A stretch of 41,965 nt of DNA from a virus (IMGVR_UViG_3300047444_001061:1-41965); one strand, 5' to 3'; counted from the stretch's first letter, positions 33,407 through 39,771 are shown. Notes: generated from the letters alone by a model not told the origin. Translations and numbers: made by a program.

Positions 33407-33655
33407 TTATTTATCTTTATTTTCTTTATCCATTTTATAAACTTCATCTTCGAATTCTTTAATTTTTGCAATCTTCATTTCTACATCAATTAAAAAAATA
33501 ATATTTTGTATAAAATTATCTACTTGTTTTTTTACTAAATTAAATTCATACTTAGTATATTTTTCTAAATCTATAATATCGGAAATTAGTTTTAATAAAT
33601 TTGTAATTGATTGGTTTATACATGAGGAAGGACCTGTGTAATCTTGGTTTTCCAT
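33407..33655 (-). CDS. Small helical hypothetical protein
   Basis: An 82-residue protein (MENQDYTGPSSCINQSITNLLKLISDIIDLEKYTKYE...) with coiled-coil tendency and a charged C-terminus. It starts at the base after the preceding stop. Not recognised. Confidence 0.45.
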   Translation of the reverse strand: MENQDYTGPSSCINQSITNLLKLISDIIDLEKYTKYEFNLVKKQVDNFIQNIIFLIDVEMKIAKIKEFEDEVYKMDKENKDK

Positions 33656-34234
33656 TTAATTTTTTACCCTTATGCTTATTTCTTCACGTTTGAAAATCTT
33701 AACGCCATTAATTTGACGTATGCCGTTTTTTATATCTGCCTCTATTGCTTTCTCATCGATCATCAAATATTCTCGAGGTAATGCAGTCTCAGAGTAAACT
33801 TCATATTCCCATACATCTTTTGTTTGTAGAGAACCATCTTCAACAATGATTTTATCCAGGTTAAAAAACGGGTTCTCTTTTTCTTTCTCACGCCATTCTG
33901 AAATTTTATCTATCAATCTATCTTCAATCTGCTGAAGTTTATATGCCAGATCTTTTGCAAGCGTGTTAACAGCTTTCGTAAAGTCCATATTTGGTCCAAT
34001 TATTTGCTTGCGACTACACTCGGCTTGATTCTTAATCTTCCTCGATTGTAGAGCCATTTCAAGAGCTAGACGAGCACTTCTTTCATCTGACACCACTATT
34101 AAACTCGATTCAAATTCGATCTGCTCAAGACCTATTGAGTCCGCAATCAAGTTAAAAGAATTTGTTATAGGTTGAGTATTCCCTTTGTCTATAGTGAGAA
34201 ATTCATTTGGACCTTCTGCCATTTTGTACTGCAT
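33656..34234 (-). CDS. Conserved phage protein of the recombination region
   Basis: A 192-residue protein. The N-terminal half is helical (ARLALEMALQSRKIKNQAECSRKQIIGPNMDFTKAVNTLAKDLAYKLQQIEDRL). The C-terminal part, VWEYEVYSETALPREYLMIDEKAIEADIKNGIRQINGVKIFKREEISIR, is a motif found in phage proteins encoded with RecT or RecE-type genes. Its biochemical role is unknown to me. It lies two genes upstream in the same operon as recT and small genes. Confidence 0.6.
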   Translation of the reverse strand: MQYKMAEGPNEFLTIDKGNTQPITNSFNLIADSIGLEQIEFESSLIVVSDERSARLALEMALQSRKIKNQAECSRKQIIGPNMDFTKAVNTLAKDLAYKLQQIEDRLIDKISEWREKEKENPFFNLDKIIVEDGSLQTKDVWEYEVYSETALPREYLMIDEKAIEADIKNGIRQINGVKIFKREEISIRVKN

Positions 34235-34242
34235 TTTTTACC

Positions 34243-34452
34243 TCATTTGGTTGATAAGAAAATTTCGTGGTTTTTTTTAATCTGGGTTAGTGGAAATTTT
34301 TTCTCAATTGACCCCTCAAACTTACCACAAAAAGTAAGTAAATAAAAATCTATAGTATCCACATTTTCGTACACTTTCCATTCTAGACCCTCTTCATCAG
34401 AGTATTTAAAAGAGTTTAGTGCGATTATTTGATACTTAAAAGGTTTCGCCAT
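34243..34452 (-). CDS. Small hypothetical protein
   Basis: A 69-residue protein (MAKPFKYQIIALNSFKYSDEEGLEWKVYENVDTIDFYLL...), beta-rich. It has a TAGGAAA Shine-Dalgarno and begins next to a 24-codon membrane-type frame. Not recognised. Confidence 0.45.
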   Translation of the reverse strand: MAKPFKYQIIALNSFKYSDEEGLEWKVYENVDTIDFYLLTFCGKFEGSIEKKFPLTQIKKNHEIFLSTK

Positions 34453-34453
34453 T

Positions 34454-34528
34454 TTATTTCCTATTTAAACAGTCTAAGTATAAAAACTTTATTGCAACGT
34501 AGGCAAAAAGAATTATAAAACACAGCAT
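34454..34528 (-). CDS. Possible 24-aa membrane micropeptide
   Basis: An open frame of 24 codons (MLCFIILFAYVAIKFLYLDC...) between the acidic protein gene and 34452. It is a single hydrophobic helix. Its ATG follows the previous stop by one base. The size makes it uncertain. Confidence 0.25.
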   Translation of the reverse strand: MLCFIILFAYVAIKFLYLDCLNRK

Positions 34529-34529
34529 G

Positions 34530-34709
34530 TTAGACAAACTCTCTCCAGTTCATCCCAAGAGATTCAAGGGTTATTGGATGCACCTTGTCAAATTCACCTT
34601 CGCTATCATCTTGAAAATCACAAAGACTATCATCTTGATATTCTTCAACAGGGTAATCTTGATAATCTAAACTATGTCCTCGAAACATTGAGTAGTCGAA
34701 ATTGTTCAT
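34530..34709 (-). CDS. Small, strongly acidic protein (59 aa)
   Basis: A 59-codon frame with an excellent Shine-Dalgarno (AAGGAGAAAAAA then ATG). Fifteen of 59 residues are Asp or Glu, against three Lys/Arg. YQDYPVEEYQDDSLCDFQDDSEGEFD is the acidic middle. Small acidic phage early proteins include DNA mimics; that is only a possibility here. No family recognised. Confidence 0.5.
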   Translation of the reverse strand: MNNFDYSMFRGHSLDYQDYPVEEYQDDSLCDFQDDSEGEFDKVHPITLESLGMNWREFV

Positions 34710-34741
34710 TTTTTTCTCCTTATATTATTTGTATATATAAT

Positions 34742-35173
34742 TTATTCACAATCTAACGAATCTTCGTGTACTTTCCCATCTACTGTATACCATCGATAAT
34801 GCTTATCACCGTATTGATCCGTAAAAAACTCTTTGTAAACTTTTCCATCACGTTCTTTGACTATTTCTTTACAAGTTCTTTGTGCATAAATCAAAGCAAG
34901 TTGAATTTCAGCCGCATTTTCTTCGTCTTCTCCTGTCCATTCAAGCATTTCATTTACTGTATCAAAATGATTTTTATCTTCTTCAGATTTTACCATTTCC
35001 CAAAGTTGCTTCTCAAATTCATGGTAAAACTTCATTAATTTATCTCGGCCATCTTTCCAGCCGGTTAAACGCCAAGGCTCCTCAATAAAATATTCATGCT
35101 CATATTTTAAGTATTCTTGCTCTAAATGTTGTCTCATTGTTCTCATTTCATGACCTACGGTTTTATTTTTCAT
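34742..35173 (-). CDS. First gene after the left early leader; hypothetical
   Basis: A 143-residue acidic, helical protein (MKNKTVGHEMRTMRQHLEQEYLKYEHEYFIEEPWRLTGWKDGRDK...) with a C-terminal EFFTDQYGDKHYRWYTVDGKVHED. Its ATG lies 7 bases after the structured leader element (35181-35252). A short DEYG / DGxxYxxRWY pattern is shared with gene 38589-38855, the first gene after the other leader copy. If the leader is nut-like, this would be a place to look for an antiterminator; no evidence beyond position. Confidence 0.55.
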   Translation of the reverse strand: MKNKTVGHEMRTMRQHLEQEYLKYEHEYFIEEPWRLTGWKDGRDKLMKFYHEFEKQLWEMVKSEEDKNHFDTVNEMLEWTGEDEENAAEIQLALIYAQRTCKEIVKERDGKVYKEFFTDQYGDKHYRWYTVDGKVHEDSLDCE

Positions 35174-35180
35174 CTTACTT

Positions 35181-35252
35181 ACAAGCTCGGTAACTGCTGC
35201 AACCTGCTCGCTTTGGTGGGCGAGTCACCAGGGAGTCGGTTACTTTGCTTAT
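35181..35252 (-). ncRNA. Structured leader element, left copy
   Basis: About 72 nt with nested helices: ATAAGC/GCTTGT, GTAAC/GTTAC, CCTG/CAGG and CTCGC/GCGAG around an 8-base loop. The same layout occurs at 38488-38560 on the other strand, with compensatory changes (G-C here against A-T there; T-A here against T-G there; one extra pair here in the last stem). It immediately follows an identical-type promoter, and ends 7 bases before a start codon. Candidate antitermination or translation-control RNA. Confidence 0.6.
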
Positions 35253-35258
35253 GAGTTA

Positions 35259-35288
35259 AATATACCAGATGCCGTTATATTATTGCAA
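35259..35288 (-). promoter_or_regulatory. Left early promoter (copy L)
   Basis: TTGCAA (35288-35283), 18-base spacer, TATATT (35264-35259) on the minus strand. The spacer is 16/18 identical to that of the right promoter (TAATATAACGGCAT shared). Promoter and leader are thus conserved together. Confidence 0.6.
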
Positions 35289-35316
35289 GTGATTTAATAT
35301 AAACTTAAAAACGCCC

Positions 35317-35604
35317 TCACAAATACTCTCCAAAGAACTTTTCTTCTGGGTTGACAATTTTTCGGAGGTTATCTTTGTAGAATTTCGAGAGAAATAAATA
35401 CCTTTCTCTCAGTTCTTTCAGAGTTTCAAAAGCATCTTCTTCTAGTTCATTTGCTAGTGATTGGAAACATTCCTCGTCATCCTCTAAAACATTACTTACT
35501 ATTATTATTCCGTCACCTATTCCGGCATTCATACCTTCTTTATATGACGCCTCTATCTCTTCTTCATACAGCTCAAAATCAATAAGTATTTGTTTTTTTA
35601 TCAT
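35317..35604 (-). CDS. Small acidic phage protein, paralogue family
   Basis: A 95-residue protein (MIKKQILIDFELYEEEIEASYKEGMNAGIGDGIIIVSNVLEDDEE...) paralogous at its N-terminus to the next gene upstream (KKEITIDFELYQEEL). It carries the YxEGxxxGIxDGI pattern also seen at 39184-39402. Helical, acidic. Function unknown. Confidence 0.5.
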   Translation of the reverse strand: MIKKQILIDFELYEEEIEASYKEGMNAGIGDGIIIVSNVLEDDEECFQSLANELEEDAFETLKELRERYLFLSKFYKDNLRKIVNPEEKFFGEYL

Positions 35605-35885
35605 AAATTATCTTTTTGATTATAAAGTTTGTAAAATTCGAAATATGTTAAAAACTTACCCCTAAGGTTTATCAAAATCATTAGATCATCTGTCCCGAAA
35701 AAATGTTGTATTAATGCATTTTGTGCAGGTATTCCGTGCAAAAAATCTGAAATTGTACTACCCAGATTATTCAAGCTTTTTAATTCTTGACCTTTAATAA
35801 ATCCCTCTCTAAATCCCAAATTTTTTTGGTTTGTTAGTTCTTCTTGATAAAGTTCAAAATCAATCGTTATTTCTTTTTTTGTCAT
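35601..35885 (-). CDS. Small phage protein, paralogue of the next gene
   Basis: A 94-residue protein (MTKKEITIDFELYQEELTNQKNLGFREGFIKGQ...). It overlaps the downstream gene by 4 bases (ATGA-type) and the upstream gene by 26 bases. It shares KKxIxIDFELYxEE with the neighbour. Function unknown. Confidence 0.5.
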   Translation of the reverse strand: MTKKEITIDFELYQEELTNQKNLGFREGFIKGQELKSLNNLGSTISDFLHGIPAQNALIQHFFGTDDLMILINLRGKFLTYFEFYKLYNQKDNL

Positions 35886-36102
35886 AAATACCTTTATTTT
35901 TTTCTAAACGCGATCTGAGGCATGAAACAAAATGTATAAAATTAAGTTCAACCATAGGATCGCATATTGTAAATTTGTGTTTAAAATTGTCTAAAGACTC
36001 AACGCAGCGGATAGCTTGACTGGCATGGAGAAGCGCGTCAGAATAGCCGGCGATGTAGCCGGCTTCTTCGTGAGCTTTTAAATTTTCGCTTTCATTATCC
36101 AT
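35860..36102 (-). CDS. Small hypothetical protein
   Basis: An 80-residue protein starting MDNESENLKAHEEAGYIAGYSDALLHASQA from the ATG at 36102, which overlaps the exonuclease stop by 8 bases. It has an EExxxxxGYxDxL pattern resembling the neighbouring paralogue family. Not otherwise recognised. Confidence 0.5.
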   Translation of the reverse strand: MDNESENLKAHEEAGYIAGYSDALLHASQAIRCVESLDNFKHKFTICDPMVELNFIHFVSCLRSRLEKNKGIYDKKRNND

Positions 36103-36658
36103 GGAAAAATCTATACAGCTCCAGAGCATTTAAGTATCTTTTTTCGTCTTTGTCGTGCTCTGTATATTCCACTGTCTTTGCTTTTCCACCTTCTTTTGGA
36201 AGCTTTAAAATAACGCGACGATCTACTTCGACACAAAGCTCATCTTGCACAAGCATTCGATAAGCTGCCGTTTGTAGCTGCCATTCTGGGACAGTCTGAG
36301 CGGGGGTTTTTAGATCTAAAATCGTTGCTTTTGTATCACCTTTTAAAATAACTAGCATGTCAAATTTTCCGGAAAGCCTATATTTTTCACTATTTATACG
36401 TTTTTCGTTCATAAGTAGCTTAGTTACAGATGTATCGAACCATTCTTTAAATGATTCTAAATAATTCTTGCAATCATCATCGGGCTCACATAAAAGCAGA
36501 TTCAGAGCGTATAGCTCGCAAAATCTGTGCGCTCTGCTGCCTCTATCTGCCGCTTTGGCTAAAATTTTCGGGTCGATGTGATCAAAGTTTGAGTAAGGCT
36601 TTAATACATCAGTTACTCTTAAATAACCTTCAGGGATAGTGTCAGGCTCATTGTTCAT
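36095..36658 (-). CDS. PD-(D/E)XK exonuclease
   Basis: A 187-residue nuclease of the PD-(D/E)XK superfamily. RGSRAHRFCE at 39-48, GKFDML with Asp100, ATILDLKT with Asp115 and Lys117, and QLQTAAYRML at 127-136 are the expected motifs I-IV (the QLxxY motif is typical of recombination nucleases). It should resect phage DNA ends to feed the RecT protein encoded downstream. Strong AAGGAG Shine-Dalgarno. The motifs sit close together, so the enzyme is small for its class but complete. Confidence 0.82.
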   Translation of the reverse strand: MNNEPDTIPEGYLRVTDVLKPYSNFDHIDPKILAKAADRGSRAHRFCELYALNLLLCEPDDDCKNYLESFKEWFDTSVTKLLMNEKRINSEKYRLSGKFDMLVILKGDTKATILDLKTPAQTVPEWQLQTAAYRMLVQDELCVEVDRRVILKLPKEGGKAKTVEYTEHDKDEKRYLNALELYRFFHG

Positions 36659-36674
36659 ATAGTTCTCCTTGTCG

Positions 36675-36692
36675 GGGGTGTGTGTGCACCCC
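36675..36692. other. GC-rich hairpin before the exonuclease gene
   Basis: GGGGTG at 36675-36680 pairs with CACCCC at 36687-36692 around a 6-base TGTGTG loop. It lies between two leftward genes and ends about 5 bases before the exonuclease Shine-Dalgarno. Probably an RNA-level control or processing site; no T-run follows on the minus strand. Confidence 0.35.
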
Positions 36693-36706
36693 TGATTTCA
36701 TTTTAG

Positions 36707-36922
36707 TTAACTTTCAAATCGTTTTCTAAATTCCTTCCCAAACTTTTCAAGCTCTTTCGTTTTGTCTAGTAAAACTTTTAAATCTTTCTCTGGCATTTTA
36801 TTGCCTAAATCTACGCACAGATACATTTTTTCTACAAGTCGAGCGTGTTGAGCAACTGTAAAAATATAGTCGTGCATATATCGATTGATATTAAGCTCTT
36901 GTAGATCAGATTGTTTTATCAT
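36707..36922 (-). CDS. Small helical hypothetical protein
   Basis: A 71-residue Lys/Glu-rich protein (MIKQSDLQELNINRYMHDYIFTVAQHARLVEKMY...), coiled-coil-like at the end. It begins one base after the preceding stop. Not recognised. Confidence 0.45.
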   Translation of the reverse strand: MIKQSDLQELNINRYMHDYIFTVAQHARLVEKMYLCVDLGNKMPEKDLKVLLDKTKELEKFGKEFRKRFES

Positions 36923-36923
36923 T

Positions 36924-37127
36924 TTATTTGCCTCCAGAGATCATCATTGCAAAACAAGCGCCTGAGACTATACCGCATAAAAAGCAAAGAGGCAAAAGAT
37001 AAAAAACCTTCTTAAACTCTATTTTGAGAGGGTTTTCAGAAATTGAATTAAAATACAGATTGTTTTTTTCATCATATTTTGATAAAATTGATTTGTTAGA
37101 GATTGAATTTGATTGATTTATACTCAT
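36924..37127 (-). CDS. Single-pass membrane protein, first leftward gene
   Basis: A 67-residue protein: Ser/Asn-rich N-terminus, then a hydrophobic helix at about 43-62 (VFYLLPLCFLCGIVSGACFAMMIS) containing three Cys, ending GGK. First gene of the leftward early operon, next to the divergent control region. Function unknown. Confidence 0.5.
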   Translation of the reverse strand: MSINQSNSISNKSILSKYDEKNNLYFNSISENPLKIEFKKVFYLLPLCFLCGIVSGACFAMMISGGK

Positions 37128-37427
37128 ATTGTACCTTGTTTTTTTTCATTCATTTTTGACCTAACGAAACGTCTGTTAAAATTTACGCTTGTGTCAAAAT
37201 CAAAACATAAATTTTAACTTAAGATATGCCCATCATATCTTTGTTTAGTCCCCATCGTAAAACATGGGGATATTTAAACGCAATATAAATATACAAAAAA
37301 GCTTAAATGTGTTATCGTGAGATAGGTGGAACTTGTGAACATCTCCACAAATAATGCTATTTGGAAAATATACATATATTTGTAATTCTAAACATAGTGA
37401 TAATTAACGCGATAATCGCGGGGTTTT
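37128..37427. promoter_or_regulatory. Divergent early control region with inverted repeats
   Basis: This 300-bp gene-free gap lies between divergent genes. It holds: an 11-bp perfect inverted repeat GTTAAAATTTA (37175-37185) / TAAATTTTAAC (37208-37218), centre spacing 33 bp; a hairpin 37249-37270 (TCCCCAT/ATGGGGA) within outer arms GTTTA/TAAAC; and CGCGA/TCGCG at 37408-37420, partly covering the GGGG ribosome site of 37428. A TTGACA lies on the minus strand at 37192-37197 but no good -10 follows. The repeats look like regulator sites. Confidence 0.45.
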
Positions 37428-38096
37428 ATGGAATCATTTTTTTATACAGTAGGTAACGAAAAGTTATTTGAACTTAAGCGTAGGAGATATGCACGACAAC
37501 TTACAGCTAGAGCAATCAAGAGGAAGGATCTTGTAAAAGATTCAAAATGTTTTTTATGTAAAAAGGAGAAGCACGATATAGAAGCGCATCATTGCGACTA
37601 CGGCAAACCATTTGATGTGGTCTGGCTATGCAAAAAATGCCATTCTTGCGCTCATCGTAAAGATCATGAGTTAAATCCCGATAACTGCGAACAAACGCAA
37701 ATTTCGGCGATCTATGACGATTCTACTCTTGTGCAAGTAACAGTCTTTTTGCCCATGGGAAATTTTGCGAAAATTCGAGAAGAAGCCGAACTGAAAAAAT
37801 GTACTGTAAATAAGCTTTTAAAAAAAATGATTATGAAAGAATATCCAGCATTTACTAACCAACTTTATTTTAATTTCGAGGATAGAAAAAATGACGACTC
37901 ATCAAATGTACAGAAGTCGAGAATATCGCGCTTGGCGCCGCATGAAGGGCATATGCTACAACAAGAATTCCACCGGATTTGCAAAATTTGGGGCAAAAGG
38001 GATCACAATTTGCAACTCATGGATAAAAAGTTTCCAGATTTTTATAAACGAAATGGGAGAAATGCCACTGACTTGCAATGGCTTAGAGTTGCTTGA
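37428..38096 (+). CDS. DNA-binding protein: zinc/HNH-like finger plus ribbon-helix-helix
   Basis: About 222 residues as an open frame. Residues 41-77 carry CFLCKKEKHDIEAHHCDYGKPFDVVWLCKKCHSCAH, a CxxC...HH...CxxCH zinc-binding unit common in phage regulators and HNH-like proteins. Residues about 100-135 (TLVQVTVFLPMGNFAKIREEAELKKCTVNKLLKKMI) look like a ribbon-helix-helix. The final ~69 codons overlap the next gene in another frame and are probably not a domain. Candidate early transcription regulator near the inverted repeats. Confidence 0.6.
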   Translation: MESFFYTVGNEKLFELKRRRYARQLTARAIKRKDLVKDSKCFLCKKEKHDIEAHHCDYGKPFDVVWLCKKCHSCAHRKDHELNPDNCEQTQISAIYDDSTLVQVTVFLPMGNFAKIREEAELKKCTVNKLLKKMIMKEYPAFTNQLYFNFEDRKNDDSSNVQKSRISRLAPHEGHMLQQEFHRICKIWGKRDHNLQLMDKKFPDFYKRNGRNATDLQWLRVA

Positions 38097-38388
38097 TGGG
38101 TGTAATGAGTTCGGAAAATTAACTTGCAAATGGAGCAAAAAAAAGGCCGGAAGAACCCCGAAATTGATTGACTTTAAATCTAAAAAAAAGCCCCGACCTG
38201 CTATCAAGAACCCGAAAAATATATGTTTGGTTATCGATAAAGACCAGCTGGATTACATAAAAAGGCAAGCGTTACAAAAATCCATCACTGAAGGCGTCAA
38301 TATCGAAGCGAACCAACTCATTAGAGAAGCAATCCAGCGATCTTTTCCTTTGCCAAAACAGCTAGATATGTTTGGCGCAAAAATATAA
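37891..38388 (+). CDS. DNA-binding protein with HNH-associated N-terminal domain and RHH-like C-terminus
   Basis: A 165-residue protein. MYRSREYRAWRRMKGICYNK...FGAKGITICNSWIKSFQIFINEMGEMP...LELLDGCNEFGKLTCKW fits the phage DNA-binding domain with pattern W..M..RC.N...Y.G.RGI.VC..W...F..F..DMG.RP, without the HNH catalytic residues. The C-terminus (ICLVIDKDQLDYIKRQALQKSI...EANQLIREAIQRSF) is ribbon-helix-helix-like and ends PKQLDMFGAKI, similar to the preceding protein's NQLYFNFED. Overlap with the preceding gene is 206 bases. Confidence 0.6.
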   Translation: MTTHQMYRSREYRAWRRMKGICYNKNSTGFAKFGAKGITICNSWIKSFQIFINEMGEMPLTCNGLELLDGCNEFGKLTCKWSKKKAGRTPKLIDFKSKKKPRPAIKNPKNICLVIDKDQLDYIKRQALQKSITEGVNIEANQLIREAIQRSFPLPKQLDMFGAKI

Positions 38389-38402
38389 AAACAGAAAAAA
38401 AT

Positions 38403-38433
38403 GCCCTCACACAATGTTTAGGGCTTATTTTTT
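38403..38433 (+). terminator. Rho-independent terminator after the two-gene regulator unit
   Basis: GCCCT (38403-38407) pairs with AGGGC (38420-38424) across a 12-base loop, followed by TTATTTTTTT. It separates the regulator genes from the next early promoter, which begins 19 bases downstream. Confidence 0.6.
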
Positions 38434-38451
38434 TATGGTTACATTTTAGTG

Positions 38452-38481
38452 TTGCAATAATATAACGGCATTTGCTATATT
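38452..38481 (+). promoter_or_regulatory. Right early promoter (copy R)
   Basis: TTGCAA (38452-38457), 18-base spacer, TATATT (38476-38481). The spacer begins TAATATAACGGCAT as in the left promoter at 35259-35288. Both are followed by the same structured leader. Confidence 0.6.
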
Positions 38482-38487
38482 AGGGGT

Positions 38488-38560
38488 ATAAGCAAAATAA
38501 CTGACTCCCTGGAGCCTCGATAATAGTAAACGAGCAGGTCGTAGCGGTTGTGGAGCTTGT
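38488..38560 (+). ncRNA. Structured leader element, right copy
   Basis: About 73 nt. Helices: ATAAGC/GCTTGT (38488-38493 with 38555-38560), ATAAC/GTTGT (38497-38501 with 38547-38551), CCTG/CAGG (38508-38511 with 38535-38538), CTCG/CGAG (38516-38519 with 38531-38534) around an 11-base loop. The pairs are kept while bases and loop differ from the left copy at 35181-35252, which supports a selected RNA fold. Position at the head of an early operon resembles phage nut or put sites. Confidence 0.6.
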
Positions 38561-38588
38561 GAAACAAAAACTAAACTTAGAGCACAAA

Positions 38589-38855
38589 ATGAACGAAACT
38601 ATAGATTACAAAAAACAATATGATGAAGCCATAGAGAAATATTCGTACGTCAGTGACGGCACAACACAATTAGCTATTATGCAAGAGCCCTATCTGTGTC
38701 AAGACGAATATGGCAAAGCTATTTATGGAGCATCTGGAATGGCGAGGGATGGAACAGAATATAATATACGATGGTACTGTGTCCCTGGATATGAAATATT
38801 TGAAGAATCCTCTGATCATTGTGACTGGGAAGATTTTTATACAAGAAAACTTTAA
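38589..38855 (+). CDS. First gene after the right early leader; hypothetical
   Basis: An 88-residue acidic protein (MNETIDYKKQYDEAIEKYSYVSDGTTQLAIMQEPYLCQDEYGKAIYGASGMARDGTEYNIRWYCVPGYE...). The ATG at 38589 lies outside the leader; GTG codons at 38550 and 38559 fall inside its last helix and are less likely. EYNIRWY is like HYRWYTVDG in the first gene of the left operon. Not recognised. Confidence 0.5.
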   Translation: MNETIDYKKQYDEAIEKYSYVSDGTTQLAIMQEPYLCQDEYGKAIYGASGMARDGTEYNIRWYCVPGYEIFEESSDHCDWEDFYTRKL

Positions 38856-38861
38856 TTGAAT

Positions 38862-38925
38862 AAAAAAGTACCATTTCGAGCAATACCTCTAAATGGTACA
38901 AATATTCTTAAAATAAGAGGAGAAA
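38862..38925 (+). repeat. Hairpin-plus-ribosome-site cassette, copy 1
   Basis: GTACCATTT (38868-38876) pairs with AAATGGTAC (38891-38899), followed by an A/T stretch AATATTCTTAAAATAAGAGG and AGAAAATG. The same module precedes gene 39184. The spacing and the end (TTAAAATAAGAGGAGAAA before ATG) are the same in both. Confidence 0.65.
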
Positions 38926-39117
38926 ATGGAAAAACAATTTGTTGGATTTGCAAAAGCAATAACTCTTGAACAAGCAAAAGAAGTTTGCCCTTGGGCTCGT
39001 GCGATAATAGAATGTGCAGGAGGATATAACTGCTTTGAGTCTGTAGATCATTACGAAGTAATTCAATTCGAGAAAGAAAGATCAAAAGACGACATATACC
39101 AATTATTTTTTTGCTAA
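38926..39117 (+). CDS. Small hypothetical early protein
   Basis: A 63-residue protein (MEKQFVGFAKAITLEQAKEVCPWARAIIECAGGYNCFESVDHYEVIQFEKERSKDD...) with three Cys. It is flanked on both sides by copies of the hairpin-ribosome-site cassette, so it looks like an exchangeable module. Strong AGAGGAGA Shine-Dalgarno. Not recognised. Confidence 0.55.
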   Translation: MEKQFVGFAKAITLEQAKEVCPWARAIIECAGGYNCFESVDHYEVIQFEKERSKDDIYQLFFC

Positions 39118-39120
39118 AAC

Positions 39121-39183
39121 AAAAAGTACCATTTCGTTGAACTGCACGAAATGGTAAAAATATTATTAAAATAAGAGGAGAAA
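39121..39183 (+). repeat. Hairpin-plus-ribosome-site cassette, copy 2
   Basis: TACCATTTCG (39127-39136) pairs with CGAAATGGTA (39147-39156), 10 bp, then AATATTATTAAAATAAGAGG and AGAAAATG. It is a second copy of 38862-38925. Loops differ while stems are kept, so selection acts on the fold. Confidence 0.65.
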
Positions 39184-39402
39184 ATGCGGAAAACATTAAT
39201 TGAATGGATGGTTGAGAAACCCAGACTAGCAACTACTTTAGAAGAATCTTATGAGGAAGGTTGGAGTCAGGGAATAGAGGATTGTTTGTTTTATCTTTCT
39301 GCAAATGAACAAGACGCCTTTAGTTTCTTATTTGGTGAAGATGAATCAGTCGAAGCAATAAAAAAAATGAAAGAATTTAGAAAAATTTTACAAAATAAAT
39401 AA
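39184..39402 (+). CDS. Small acidic early protein, paralogue family
   Basis: A 72-residue protein (MRKTLIEWMVEKPRLATTLEESYEEGWSQGIEDCLFYLSANEQD...) with the EExYxEGxxxGIxD pattern shared with 35317-35604 on the left side. Helical. Strong Shine-Dalgarno in the repeat cassette. Function unknown. Confidence 0.55.
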   Translation: MRKTLIEWMVEKPRLATTLEESYEEGWSQGIEDCLFYLSANEQDAFSFLFGEDESVEAIKKMKEFRKILQNK

Positions 39403-39411
39403 GAGGTTGTG

Positions 39412-39771
39412 ATGAACATAAGAATTATAAATCAATTTATTGAGATTATTTATAAAAAAAGCAAACAAATTCCTGTAGATCATTTTAATTGTCATAGAAT
39501 AGAATACGAAATGGTTATGGAACTTGTAAGATCTATAAGTATAGATACATGTGAGGACCCGAAATCTTGTTGCATAGCAGCATTGCAATCACAAACATTT
39601 GATTTTGTGCGATATTATGGGAATGATGAAATTATAAATTTGAAATCGAGGGGCATTTCCAAAGAATTAGAAACTATCAGTTTATTTGTTATTGCAATGA
39701 GATCAGAAATTGCAGAACTTAAAAATGAAATTGAAATTTTACAACACAGGACTAAAATAAATGAAATTTGA
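39412..39771 (+). CDS. Hypothetical early protein
   Basis: A 119-residue helical protein (MNIRIINQFIEIIYKKSKQIPVDHFNCHRIEYEMVMELVRS...), C-terminal coiled coil (IAMRSEIAELKNEIEILQHR). An AGAGG site precedes the ATG at 39412; GTG 39409 adjoins. The last bases overlap the next gene by 11. Not recognised. Confidence 0.5.
   Translation: MNIRIINQFIEIIYKKSKQIPVDHFNCHRIEYEMVMELVRSISIDTCEDPKSCCIAALQSQTFDFVRYYGNDEIINLKSRGISKELETISLFVIAMRSEIAELKNEIEILQHRTKINEI

Noticed and set aside
34766-35088. Rightward frames opposite the gene 34742-35173
   Set aside because: Low-complexity Phe/Ser-rich products typical of antisense of AT-rich genes; no ribosome site.
38852-39232. Leftward 126-codon frame across the early cassettes
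   Set aside because: Leu/Ile-rich antisense product running through both hairpin cassettes; the rightward genes have strong ribosome sites.
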